Shown piece by piece: positions 1 to 6,868 of a stretch of 15,824 bases of DNA. The stretch's first letter is position 1. Every line of letters starts with the position of its first letter. The notes beneath the pieces are model-generated. The model was not told where the DNA came from. It was given only the letters and a program-made list of their open reading frames with translations, and did no database searches. The DNA is from Lachnospiraceae bacterium UBA4317 (GTDB lineage Bacteria > Bacillota_A > Clostridia > Lachnospirales > Lachnospiraceae). The position numbers and the translations under genes were made by a program. The stretch is from the NCBI GenBank assembly GCA_002394525.1, contig DGUF01000272.1, positions 1 to 15,824 on the forward strand, written 5' to 3'.

Positions 1-470
1 TGATCGAGGCCAAATTTGCCGAGTATGATGCGGAGGTCATCGGCCATGAAATCTGGAACGACGACGACAAAAAGGTGACGGCCGCCATCCTGAGAATGAT
101 CGACGCGGGCGCGGACATCGTCTGCTGTACGGGCGGCATGAGCGTGGACCCGGATGACAAGACTCCGCTGGCCATCAAAAACACCGGCGCCGGGATCGTC
201 TCCTACGGGGCTCCGGTCCTGCCGGGCGCCATGTTCCTCCTCGCCTATTATCAGGTGAAGGATGGCCCCCGCCCCCGCACCGTCACCATCATGGGCCTGC
301 CCGGCTGTGTCATGTACGCGAAGCGGACTATTTTTGACCTGGTCCTGCCCCATGTCATGGCAGACGACAGGGTGACCGCGGACGATCTGGCATCCCTGGG
401 AGAGGGAGGCCTCTGTCTCAACTGCCCGGTCTGTACATTCCCCAACTGCGGATTCGGCAAGGGCTCCTGA
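1..470 (+). CDS. Molybdopterin-binding protein, C-terminal part (5' end outside window)
   Basis: The reading frame is open from base 3, so the gene begins upstream and only about 155 residues are visible. The segment GGMSVDPDD resembles the substrate-binding loop of MoeA/MogA/CinA-type molybdopterin-binding folds, and is followed by a GAPVLPGAMFLLAY segment and a GLPGC segment typical of the clostridial stand-alone molybdopterin-binding proteins. In that family the protein binds molybdopterin during late cofactor synthesis; the exact reaction is not settled here. The last residues carry four cysteines spaced CxxCxxCx4C (CLNCPVCTFPNC), a spacing that could hold zinc or an iron-sulfur cluster. 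It lies upstream of moaA on the same strand, which supports a role in cofactor synthesis. It is not obviously MoeA itself, because the length and N-terminal domains cannot be seen. Confidence 0.85.
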   Translation, partial: IEAKFAEYDAEVIGHEIWNDDDKKVTAAILRMIDAGADIVCCTGGMSVDPDDKTPLAIKNTGAGIVSYGAPVLPGAMFLLAYYQVKDGPRPRTVTIMGLPGCVMYAKRTIFDLVLPHVMADDRVTADDLASLGEGGLCLNCPVCTFPNCGFGKGS

Positions 471-483
471 GAAAGGTCTTTCT

Positions 484-573
484 GAGAAGTTTGCCCGGGT
501 TCTCCCGAAAAGGTTTTCCGGGTTTCCGGAGAAGGCTTTCCGGGTCTCCCGGAGAAGGCTCTTCCGGGCTCGA
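484..573 (+). repeat. Degenerate 22-23 bp tandem repeat, four copies
   Basis: Four imperfect copies begin at 484, 507, 529 and 552, each of the form GAGAAGGCTTTCCGGGTCTC. Each carries CCGGG and CCCGG blocks that can pair; for example 540-544 can pair with 548-552 around a TCT loop, and flanking bases extend the stem. The array sits just after the stop codon of the molybdopterin-binding gene. Short open frames cross it on both strands but show no recognisable protein, so I treat it as non-coding. It may act as a transcript 3' end or attenuator, which is inference. Confidence 0.7.
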
Positions 574-575
574 AA

Positions 576-690
576 CCGCAGATGCGGCACCTGTAACCAC
601 AGATTTTTTTATAATACGATATTCAAACGCGGCAGCTCCTGCAGACCTGGTGCAGACCCGGGACTGTATACCGCAAATCTTTTTCAGGAG
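576..690 (+). promoter_or_regulatory. moaA leader: small hairpins, T-run, TATAAT and ribosome binding site
   Basis: A short hairpin CCGCA-GA-TGCGG lies at 576-587. A weaker one, CTGT-AACC-ACAG at 591-602, is followed directly by a T-run at 604-610, so a weak terminator is possible. The T-run leads into TATAAT (610-615), a perfect -10 sequence, but no good -35 is found 16-18 bp upstream. GCGGCAG (629-635) could pair with CTG and CCGC at 664-674. The binding site AGGAG at 686-690 is 6 nt from the moaA ATG. I do not recognise a Moco riboswitch consensus here. Confidence 0.35.
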
Positions 691-696
691 AGTTTC

Positions 697-1785
697 ATGA
701 TCGACCGCAACGGCAGAAAAATCGATTACCTGCGGATCTCTGTCACGGACAGATGCAATCTGCGCTGTAAATACTGCATGCCGGACGGGATCCGGCTCCT
801 GCCCATGTCACAGATCCTGACCTACGAGGAGATCCGGACGGTCGCGGAAGAGGCAGCGGGGCTCGGCATCCGGCATATCAAACTGACCGGCGGGGAACCC
901 CTGATCCGGCCGGGGATCACCACTCTGGTCCGGGAACTGAAGAGTGTGCCCGAGATCGAGACAGTGACCCTGACCACGAACGGGATCTTTTTGAAGAAAG
1001 AACTTCCGGGGCTCCTGGAGGCCGGCCTGGACGCCGTCAATATCAGCCTGGATACGACAGAGCGCGGACAGTACAGAGAAATCACCGGCTTCGACCTGCT
1101 GGAGACCGTGATGGACGCGATCCGGACGGCCGCAAAGACCAGCCTGGACTGCCCCGGCTTCCGCGTCAAGATCAATGCGGTCTCCCTGGACCTGGGAAGG
1201 GACAACCTCCAGGCCCTGATCGGGATCGCCCGCGACATGCCGGTGGATGTCCGCTTTATTGAAATGATGCCCATAGGATACGGAAAGTTCTTTCCGCCCG
1301 GCACCTCCCGGGACCGGACCGGCCGGCTCAGCCACCCCGGAAATCCCTGCGGCAGCAGGAAACTTTATGAAGACAGTGAAAATATGTATGGGGTCATGAA
1401 CCACAGCGACCTTCTGCAACAGCTCAGGACCATGTATCCCGGATTCAAAGAGGACCTCAGCCGGCATGGATACGGCCCGGCAGTCTACTACACCATACCG
1501 GGATATCAGGGAAGCATCGGCCTGATCAGTGCCATCCACGGCAAATTCTGCGGTTCCTGCAACAGAGTCCGCCTCACCTCCCAGGGCTTCCTCAAGACCT
1601 GCCTCTGCTACAACGAGGGTGCCGACCTCAGAGACATTCTCAGAATGGAGGCCACGGAGACAGACATGCGCCGCCGCCTCTCTGCCGCCATGCGGGACGC
1701 GATCTACCGCAAACCCGATGCCCACTGCTTTGAAAAACCGGACCAGATCACCGAGAACGCCGGAATGAACGCCATCGGCGGGTGA
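697..1785 (+). CDS. moaA: GTP 3',8-cyclase MoaA (radical SAM)
   Basis: This cytoplasmic enzyme makes the first intermediate of molybdenum cofactor synthesis from GTP (3',8-cyclo-GTP, passed to MoaC to give cyclic pyranopterin monophosphate). The N-terminal radical SAM cluster motif is Cys20-x3-Cys24-x2-Cys27 and the SAM motif TGGEP is at 64-68. The second, substrate-binding cluster is Cys285-x2-Cys288-x13-Cys302, with Arg290 and Arg292 in the GTP-contacting position, and the protein ends in the conserved Gly-Gly tail (MNAIGG) needed for MoaA activity. At 362 residues it is longer than the usual 320-340: after MMPIGYGK an extra stretch of about 30 residues (roughly 200-233) precedes the C-terminal domain. 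The ATG at 697 has AGGAG at good spacing. The stop codon TGA is the first three bases of a TGAGTCA repeat end. Confidence 0.96.
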   Translation: MIDRNGRKIDYLRISVTDRCNLRCKYCMPDGIRLLPMSQILTYEEIRTVAEEAAGLGIRHIKLTGGEPLIRPGITTLVRELKSVPEIETVTLTTNGIFLKKELPGLLEAGLDAVNISLDTTERGQYREITGFDLLETVMDAIRTAAKTSLDCPGFRVKINAVSLDLGRDNLQALIGIARDMPVDVRFIEMMPIGYGKFFPPGTSRDRTGRLSHPGNPCGSRKLYEDSENMYGVMNHSDLLQQLRTMYPGFKEDLSRHGYGPAVYYTIPGYQGSIGLISAIHGKFCGSCNRVRLTSQGFLKTCLCYNEGADLRDILRMEATETDMRRRLSAAMRDAIYRKPDAHCFEKPDQITENAGMNAIGG

Positions 1786-1830
1786 GTCAAAGGAAAAATT
1801 TGAGTCAAAGGGGACGGTTCTTCTGACTCA
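1783..1830 (+). repeat. Palindromic intergenic element, single form, at the moaA stop
   Basis: TGAGTCA at 1801-1807 and TGACTCA at 1824-1830 form a perfect inverted repeat around a GGGGACGGTTC core. TGAGTCAAAGG is also directly repeated at 1783-1793 and 1801-1811, and the first copy supplies the moaA stop codon. This is one member of a family seen several times in the window (2898-2969, 6864-6937, 6981-7011, 7164-7197, 15121-15181). Confidence 0.8.
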
Positions 1831-1878
1831 TTTTCCCATCTTGTACAAAAACGATGAGCGGGGCGGCAGCGAGACGGA

Positions 1879-1890
1879 TGAGTCAGGGGA
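1879..1890 (+). repeat. Possible remnant of the palindromic element
   Basis: TGAGTCA followed by GGGGA occurs again at 1879-1890, 48 bp after the complete copy, without a clear closing TGACTCA. It falls in a stretch that can be read in frame with the next gene from an ATG at 1854, but those extra residues look like translated element sequence and not protein. Confidence 0.35.
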
Positions 1891-1937
1891 TGTCTCAACT
1901 GTATCGACTGATCAAAGGAAAAAATTTGGAGATTGAA

Positions 1938-2891
1938 ATGGAAGCGAATCATATTATGAAAGGTATTGTCCGCGCAGTCTGCACAAGTCCTGCCAAGGGA
2001 ACGGAGAAGCGCCCGGTTCCGCAGGCTTTTTTCAAAAAAAATCACGGGATAGAGGGGGACGCGCACGCCGGAAACTGGCACCGTCAGGTCAGCCTTCTGT
2101 CCTGCGACAAGGTGGAGGCTTTTAATGCCCGCGGTGCCCAGGTCCAGGACGGGGATTTTGGAGAGAATCTTCTGGTGGAGGGCATTGATTTCCGCAGTCT
2201 GCCGGTCGGAACCATCTTCCGATGCGGCGCGGTTGTTCTTCGGATGACCCAGATCGGCAAGGAATGCCACACCAGCTGCGCGATCCGCGACCGCGTGGGC
2301 GACTGCATCATGCCCAGGGAGGGAGTTTTTGCGGAGGTCCTTGAAGAGGGGACGATCCGGCCCGGAGACCTGGTCATGGCGGAGCTTCCTGACCCCGACC
2401 GGCCCTTTACCGCGGCTGTGATCACCCTCAGCGACAAGGGGGTAAAGGGGGAACGCGTGGATGAGAGCGGCCCGGCAGCCGTACAGATGCTGGAGGAGGC
2501 AGGCTACGAAGTCGTCGAGACCCTGATCCTGCCCGACGAACCTCTCCTTTTGAAAAAAGAACTCATGCGGCTCGCCGACCAGCGGCAGGTGGAACTGATC
2601 CTGACCAGCGGAGGAACCGGCTTTTCCCTGCGGGACCAGACCCCGGAGGCCACCATGGCGGTGGCGGACCGCAACGCCCCCGGCATCGCGGAATATATCC
2701 GCATGCAGTCGGCCCAGATCACGGACCGCGCCATGCTCAGCCGCGGCGTCTCTGTGATCCGCAAGGGCTCCCTGATCATCAACCTTCCCGGTAGCCCCAA
2801 GGCAGTCAGGGAGAGTCTGGGATTCATTCTGCACGGCCTGGACCACGGCCTGCGCATTCTGCGCGGCAGCGCGGGGGAGTGCGCGCGCTGA
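1938..2891 (+). CDS. MOSC-MogA/MoaB fusion protein
   Basis: A two-domain cytoplasmic protein of 317 residues. Residues about 8-150 form a MOSC domain (IEGDAHAG, GDFGENLL, and GKECHTSC with Cys110 and Cys114); MOSC domains bind or transfer sulfur or cofactor through a conserved cysteine. Residues about 155-317 form a MogA/MoaB domain (TSGGTG at 223-228, DQTPEA at 233-238, LPGSP at 283-287), the fold that adenylylates molybdopterin before metal insertion. The fusion suggests it handles late Moco steps. I start at ATG 1938, which has GGAG at 1928-1931 six bases upstream; ATG 1956 is a second option. The longer frame from ATG 1854 runs through repeat-element sequence and has no good binding site. 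It lies between moaA and modABC. Confidence 0.9.
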   Translation: MEANHIMKGIVRAVCTSPAKGTEKRPVPQAFFKKNHGIEGDAHAGNWHRQVSLLSCDKVEAFNARGAQVQDGDFGENLLVEGIDFRSLPVGTIFRCGAVVLRMTQIGKECHTSCAIRDRVGDCIMPREGVFAEVLEEGTIRPGDLVMAELPDPDRPFTAAVITLSDKGVKGERVDESGPAAVQMLEEAGYEVVETLILPDEPLLLKKELMRLADQRQVELILTSGGTGFSLRDQTPEATMAVADRNAPGIAEYIRMQSAQITDRAMLSRGVSVIRKGSLIINLPGSPKAVRESLGFILHGLDHGLRILRGSAGECAR

Positions 2892-2897
2892 AGGATC

Positions 2898-2969
2898 AGG
2901 GTTTATAGAGGCTGGGACAACCGGGTGTGACAGAGGTGTGACACCCGTCCCCTCACCTCAATAAACCCT
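2898..2969. repeat. Long imperfect palindrome of the GGGAC/TGTGACA type
   Basis: AGGGTTTAT at 2898-2906 is matched by its reverse complement ATAAACCCT at 2961-2969. Inside, GAGG/CCTC, GGGAC/GTCCC and GGGTGT/ACACCC can pair in nested order, giving one long interrupted hairpin. TGTGACAGAGG followed at once by TGTGACA (2926-2943) matches the arrangement at 6864-6881. It sits 7 bp past the MOSC-MogA stop, so it could also serve as a transcript end. Confidence 0.7.
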
Positions 2970-2975
2970 CATTTG

Positions 2976-2995
2976 CGACACCGTTCGGTTTTTTT
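2976..2995 (+). terminator. Weak terminator-like hairpin with T-run
   Basis: ACCG-TT-CGGT (2980-2989) runs straight into seven T residues (2989-2995). The stem is only four pairs, so alone it would be weak. Together with the large hairpin just upstream it may separate the MOSC-MogA transcript from modABC. Confidence 0.3.
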
Positions 2996-3046
2996 GTACC
3001 TAACGAAAAGAAGATAACTGTCAAAGATCAAAGATTGGAGGAAAGC

Positions 3047-4120
3047 ATGAAAAAGAAAGGAATTGTTGTCATCGTATCCGCCATGCTGGCGGCTGCTCTT
3101 CTCGCCGGCTGCGGCTCGTCCTCGGGAAGTGCTGCTCCCGCCTCGGAAAAAGAGGAGGATGTAGCTGAGGAGACGAAAGAAACCGGGGATGGACAGGAGG
3201 CAGAGGCTCCTGCGGAAGCCCAGGATCCGGGTGAGGAGACAGAGGCCCCTGCGGAAGGGCAGGAAAGCAGCGAAAGCAGCGGCAGTGCTGCAGGTTTCAC
3301 AACAGATCCCACAACAGACTCCACAACAGGTGCTGCGGCTGAGACCGCGGCTGAGCCGGGGGATGGGGAAGTCGAGCTGCAGGTCTTTATCGCGGCTTCC
3401 CTCAATACTTCCATGCAGGAGGTGGCTGCAAAGTATAATGAAGACCATCCCAATGTGAAGATTGTTTTCAACGCCGACTCGTCCGGCAAGCTTCTGACCC
3501 AGATCGAGGAGGGCTATGCCTGCGATGTCTTCTTTTCCGCAGCCCAGAAGCAGATGAATCAGCTGGAGGAGGACGGGCTCGTTGTGGAGGGGACCCGGGC
3601 GGATGTTGTCAATAATCAGGTCGTTGTGGTCAAGCGGAAGGATACGGAGAGCCAGGTGACCGGTCTTGGCGATCTGGGCAAGGCTTCCAGCATCGCGCTG
3701 GCGGATGGTTCTGTGCCGGTCGGCCGCTATACCCGCACTGCTTTGATGAATCTGGGACTTCTCCCTGAGGTTGAGGACGCATCCGTCTATACGACGGCCG
3801 AGGTCTCCGATGCGCTGGGCGGAGTGGAGATCTCCGAGCAGGGCAATGTGTCCCAGGTCCTTACGGCCGTCGCCGAGGGATCCTGTGAGGTCGGTACGAC
3901 CTATTACTCCGACACCTATGGCTATGAGGATGAACTCGACATTCTGGAGTTCGTAAGCTATGATTTAACAGGCAATGTCATTTACCCTGTCTGCCAGGTG
4001 GTCAATGATGAGGCCTCGGACGCGGAGAAGGCGGCGGCTGCGGATTTTGTTTCCTTTATCACGTCCGATACCGCGAAAGAGATTTTTGCCTCCTATCTTT
4101 TTGATACAGACATTCAGTAA
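3047..4120 (+). CDS. modA: Molybdate/tungstate ABC transporter substrate-binding lipoprotein ModA
   Basis: ModA captures molybdate (or tungstate) outside the membrane and delivers it to ModBC. The protein opens with a lipoprotein signal: positive KKK, a hydrophobic run, and lipobox LLAG-Cys22. Residues about 23-107 are a low-complexity acidic linker rich in Glu, Ala, Ser and Thr, with a twice-repeated EAPAE block and a TTDP/TTDS/TTGA run. The ModA fold starts at about 108 (ELQVFIAASLN) and continues with NADSSGKLLTQIEEGYACDVFFSA, where the AAS and DSSG serines would contact the oxyanion. At 357 residues it is longer than usual (about 260-280), because of the linker. The ATG at 3047 has GGAGG at 3037-3041; an in-frame TTG at 3035 overlaps that site and is rejected. 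Molybdate versus tungstate preference cannot be read from the sequence. Confidence 0.93.
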   Translation: MKKKGIVVIVSAMLAAALLAGCGSSSGSAAPASEKEEDVAEETKETGDGQEAEAPAEAQDPGEETEAPAEGQESSESSGSAAGFTTDPTTDSTTGAAAETAAEPGDGEVELQVFIAASLNTSMQEVAAKYNEDHPNVKIVFNADSSGKLLTQIEEGYACDVFFSAAQKQMNQLEEDGLVVEGTRADVVNNQVVVVKRKDTESQVTGLGDLGKASSIALADGSVPVGRYTRTALMNLGLLPEVEDASVYTTAEVSDALGGVEISEQGNVSQVLTAVAEGSCEVGTTYYSDTYGYEDELDILEFVSYDLTGNVIYPVCQVVNDEASDAEKAAAADFVSFITSDTAKEIFASYLFDTDIQ

Positions 4121-4194
4121 ATATCTTTTTGATAGAGACATTTGATAGAGACATTCAGGAAATGTTTTTGATACAGACATTTGATGTATACATT
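4100..4194 (+). repeat. About 15-bp repeat, five copies, spanning the modA stop
   Basis: TTTGATACAGACATT or a close variant occurs at 4100-4114, 4128-4142, 4141-4155, 4167-4181 and 4180-4194 (the last as TTTGATGTATACATT). A longer unit that includes TCAGTAAA recurs around copies 1, 4 and 5. The first copy is the coding end of modA, so the array looks like duplication of the modA 3' end into the modA-modB gap. Some adjacent copies overlap by one or two bases. Confidence 0.8.
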
Positions 4195-4256
4195 CAGTAA
4201 AATCCGGGTGGAGCAGGGGGCAGGGAGTCCGGCGACTCTTGCAATGGAGGGCGGCT

Positions 4257-4961
4257 ATGGAGAAAATATTGCAGATTCTGGCGAAGCTGGACTGGAGTCC
4301 GCTCTATATTTCGATCAAAACGGGGATCGTGGCCACGTTTATCTCCTTTTTTCTGGGGATTTTCGCGGCGCGAAAGGTGGTGAAGGCGTCCGACCGGGTC
4401 AAGGCGGTCGCGGATGGTCTTCTGACGCTGCCCATGGTGCTGCCTCCGACGGTCGCGGGATTTTTTCTGCTCCTGTTTTTCAGCCGGCGGCGGCCGCTGG
4501 GGATCCTTCTGTATGAGCAGTTCGGGATCAAGGTCGTGCAGTCCTGGCTGGGCTGTATCATCGCGGCTACGGTGATCGCCTTTCCCCTGATGTACCGCAA
4601 CGCGCGGGCGGCATTTGAGCAGATCGATCCCAATCTGGTCTATGCGGGCAGGACGCTGGGCATGTCGGAGATGAGGATCTTCTGGACGGTGGTCATGCCG
4701 ACCGCGGGCCCCGGGATCGCGTCGGGCACGATCCTGACCTTTGCGCGGGCGCTGGGGGAGTTCGGCGCGACCAGTATGCTGGCGGGCAATATTCCCGGCA
4801 AGACGGCGACGGTCTCCCAGAGGATTGCCATGGTCATTCAGGACGGCGACTATCTGACAGCCGGAATCTGGACCCTGATCGTCATTCTGATCGCCTTTGT
4901 TTTTATTTTCCTGATGAATCTGATTTCCGGAAAGGCCATGCGGAATGTGAAGCGCTGGTAG
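4257..4961 (+). CDS. modB: Molybdate ABC transporter permease ModB
   Basis: ModB is the membrane channel of the molybdate importer and couples to ModC. The 234-residue protein has about five hydrophobic spans and the conserved segments LPMVLPPTVAGF (58-69) and RALGEFGATSMLAGNIPG (164-181). The cytoplasmic EAA-type loop that docks the ATPase is at about 120-149 (EQIDPNLVYAGRTLGMSEMR). I start at ATG 4257, six bases after GGAGG (4246-4250); an in-frame TTG at 4239 lies upstream of this site. It is 136 bp after modA, across the 15-bp repeat array, and only 13 bp before modC, so modB and modC should be co-translated. Confidence 0.95.
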   Translation: MEKILQILAKLDWSPLYISIKTGIVATFISFFLGIFAARKVVKASDRVKAVADGLLTLPMVLPPTVAGFFLLLFFSRRRPLGILLYEQFGIKVVQSWLGCIIAATVIAFPLMYRNARAAFEQIDPNLVYAGRTLGMSEMRIFWTVVMPTAGPGIASGTILTFARALGEFGATSMLAGNIPGKTATVSQRIAMVIQDGDYLTAGIWTLIVILIAFVFIFLMNLISGKAMRNVKRW

Positions 4962-4974
4962 GACAGGTACACAC

Positions 4975-6210
4975 ATGCGACTTGAGCTGGATTTTGAAAA
5001 AAGACTGGATGGTTTTGAACTTCAGATCTCTTATGAGGGGGAGGCTCCCGGGATCGGTATCCTGGGGGCCTCCGGCTGTGGAAAGAGCATGACTCTGCGC
5101 AGCATTGCCGGGATCGAGAAGCCCGACCGGGGGCGGATCCTGCTGGGGGACCGCGCCCTGTTTGACTCTGAAAAAAAGATCAACCTGCGGCCTCAGGACC
5201 GCCGGGTGGGTTATCTTTTTCAGAATTATGCCCTCTTTCCCACGATGACCGTCGAGCAGAATATCATGGCGGGGGTGCGCGGGACCAGGCAGGAGAGGGA
5301 GAGCAGGGCGCAGGAGATGGTGCGGGCCTTTCAGCTGGAGGGACTGGAGAAGCGCCGGCCGGGGGAGCTCTCGGGAGGGCAGCAGCAGCGCGTCGCCCTG
5401 GCCAGGAGCATGGCCTGCCGGCCGCAGGCTCTGCTGCTGGACGAACCTTTTTCCGCCATGGACAATTTTCTAAAGGAGCGGCTGCGCCTCGAACTGGCCC
5501 AGGTCCTGAGGGGGTACGGCGGGCTCTCCGTCCTGGTGACCCATGACCGCGACGAGGCCTACCAGCTCTGCGATCACCTGCTGCTCATGCATGAGGGGAG
5601 GATCATTGCCTCCGGGCCGACCAAAGACCTTTTTGACCACCCGGAGACGGTGGAGGCCGCCCGCCTGACGGGCTGTAAAAATATCTCCCGGATCCGGCCC
5701 CTGGGGGATCACCGGATCCTGGCCCTGGACTGGGGTAATCTGGAGCTGACCACGGAGGCCAGGGTGACCGGGGAGATCACCCACGCCGGGATCCGCGCCC
5801 ATGACTTCCATCCGGCGCCTGTGTCGGCGCCTTTGCCGAAGCCTCATCCAGTTCCAGTTCCTCTGCCGGCATCTTTGCCGGATCCCTTGCCGGCGCCCCG
5901 TTCAGTTCCTCTGCAGGAATCTCTGCAGGCGCCTCTGTCGACATCTTTGCCGGAGCCTTTGCCGGAAGCCGAAAGGGCCGGAGAGCAGACGGCGGACCTC
6001 TTCGAAGGGGGAACCGCAAATATAAACAGGATCCCGGTGATCGATCCGGTATTAACAGAACTGCCATTTGAGTGGTACATTATATTGAAACAGAACCTGT
6101 GGTGGAAGGCGCCCAAGGAAATGCGGACCCATGACTTTTCGGACCGCCTTCCGGCTGCCTTGACAGTGGACCCCTCAGCGATCATGCTGCTCAGAGAGGC
6201 GGGCCGGTAA
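4975..6210 (+). CDS. modC: Molybdate ABC transporter ATPase ModC with interrupted TOBE domain
   Basis: ModC hydrolyses ATP on the cytoplasmic face to drive molybdate import. All ATPase motifs are present: Walker A GASGCGKS (31-38), Q-loop Gln83, signature LSGGQQQR (132-139), Walker B LLLDEP with Glu157, and switch His190. Residues about 235-282 begin an oxyanion-binding TOBE-like C-terminus (NISRIRPLG to GIRAHDFHPAP). At 283-332 it is interrupted by a Pro/Leu-rich tandem repeat with units such as SLPDPLP and SLPEPLP. After an acidic spacer the TOBE-like sequence seems to resume (NRIPVIDPVLTELPFEWYIIL). The total of 411 residues exceeds the usual 350-370. The frame is intact, so it is probably still expressed; whether the C-terminal domain still senses molybdate is unknown. 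Confidence 0.94.
   Translation: MRLELDFEKRLDGFELQISYEGEAPGIGILGASGCGKSMTLRSIAGIEKPDRGRILLGDRALFDSEKKINLRPQDRRVGYLFQNYALFPTMTVEQNIMAGVRGTRQERESRAQEMVRAFQLEGLEKRRPGELSGGQQQRVALARSMACRPQALLLDEPFSAMDNFLKERLRLELAQVLRGYGGLSVLVTHDRDEAYQLCDHLLLMHEGRIIASGPTKDLFDHPETVEAARLTGCKNISRIRPLGDHRILALDWGNLELTTEARVTGEITHAGIRAHDFHPAPVSAPLPKPHPVPVPLPASLPDPLPAPRSVPLQESLQAPLSTSLPEPLPEAERAGEQTADLFEGGTANINRIPVIDPVLTELPFEWYIILKQNLWWKAPKEMRTHDFSDRLPAALTVDPSAIMLLREAGR
5821..5970 (+). repeat. 12-bp coding tandem repeat inside modC
   Basis: About twelve degenerate units of the form Gnn-CCT-TTG-CCG encode four-residue steps such as APLP, ASLP, DPLP, ESLQ and EPLP. The units stay in frame. They lie where the two halves of the TOBE domain should join. 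Confidence 0.85.
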
Positions 6211-6307
6211 AGTCCGTCCTGCATGCGGCATAGATACGCTGAAGACAATTGTCCGCTGCCCTCTGCCGGGAACCTGAATGGAGAAAACATTGCTCAGGGA
6301 GGTATTT

Positions 6308-6868
6308 ATGAGTGAGAAAAAACTGGCTGTGATCTTTCCCGGGATCGGATATCACTGCGACAAGCCGCTCCTCTATCACGCAAAAAAGATCGCTGCCGCC
6401 TGCGGCTATGAGATCCGCGAGGTCCCTTATCAGGGCTTTCCCGCCCGCGTGAAGGGGGATCCCGAAAAAATGCGCAGGAGCTTTGAGATGGCGATGGACC
6501 AGACGGAGAAGATCCTGGGGGACGTTTGCTGGGAGGACTACTCCGGACTTCTGTTTATCTCCAAGAGTGTCGGAACCGTTGTCGCGGCGGCCTTCGCGGG
6601 ACGGCACGGCCTGCGCACCCGCAATATCTACTTCACGCCGGTCGCGGCCACCTTCTCTTTTGCCCCGCAGGAGGGAATCGTCTTTCACGGAACAGCCGAC
6701 CCCTGGGCGACGGATGAAGAGATCGAGGCGGGCTGCCGCGCCTGCGGACTCCCCCTGGTCAACGTCCCGGACACCAACCATTCCCTGGAACTGGCGGCGG
6801 ACCCCATCCGCGACCTGCAGATCCTGCAGGATGTGATGAGACAGGTGGAGACATACCTTGCAATGTGA
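6308..6868 (+). CDS. Small alpha/beta hydrolase-like protein
   Basis: A 186-residue cytoplasmic protein with no signal peptide. It starts with a hydrophobic strand and a PGIGY loop, has a nucleophile-elbow-like SKSVGT with Ser87, then GTADPWA with Asp131 and NHSLE with His158: the order and spacing of an alpha/beta hydrolase Ser-Asp-His triad in a minimal fold. Substrate and pathway are unknown. The start at ATG 6308 has a strong AGGGAGG at 6296-6302; an in-frame ATG at 6278 is less likely. It follows modC by 97 bp on the same strand and may be read with the transporter, but there is no direct sign of a molybdenum role. Its stop codon TGA lies inside a TGTGACA repeat end. Confidence 0.75.
   Translation: MSEKKLAVIFPGIGYHCDKPLLYHAKKIAAACGYEIREVPYQGFPARVKGDPEKMRRSFEMAMDQTEKILGDVCWEDYSGLLFISKSVGTVVAAAFAGRHGLRTRNIYFTPVAATFSFAPQEGIVFHGTADPWATDEEIEAGCRACGLPLVNVPDTNHSLELAADPIRDLQILQDVMRQVETYLAM

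Noticed and set aside
576..696. Moco riboswitch upstream of moaA
   Set aside because: The leader has small hairpins but I could not match it to the Moco RNA consensus; a covariance-model search would be needed to reopen this.
491..700. Small + strand open frame across the 23-bp repeats
   Set aside because: Its sequence is only translated repeat, has no binding site, and runs into the moaA start.
1704..2846. A 380-codon open frame on the - strand across the MOSC-MogA gene
   Set aside because: Antisense to a gene with clear family motifs; the translated product resembles no known protein. High GC content produces such long shadow frames.
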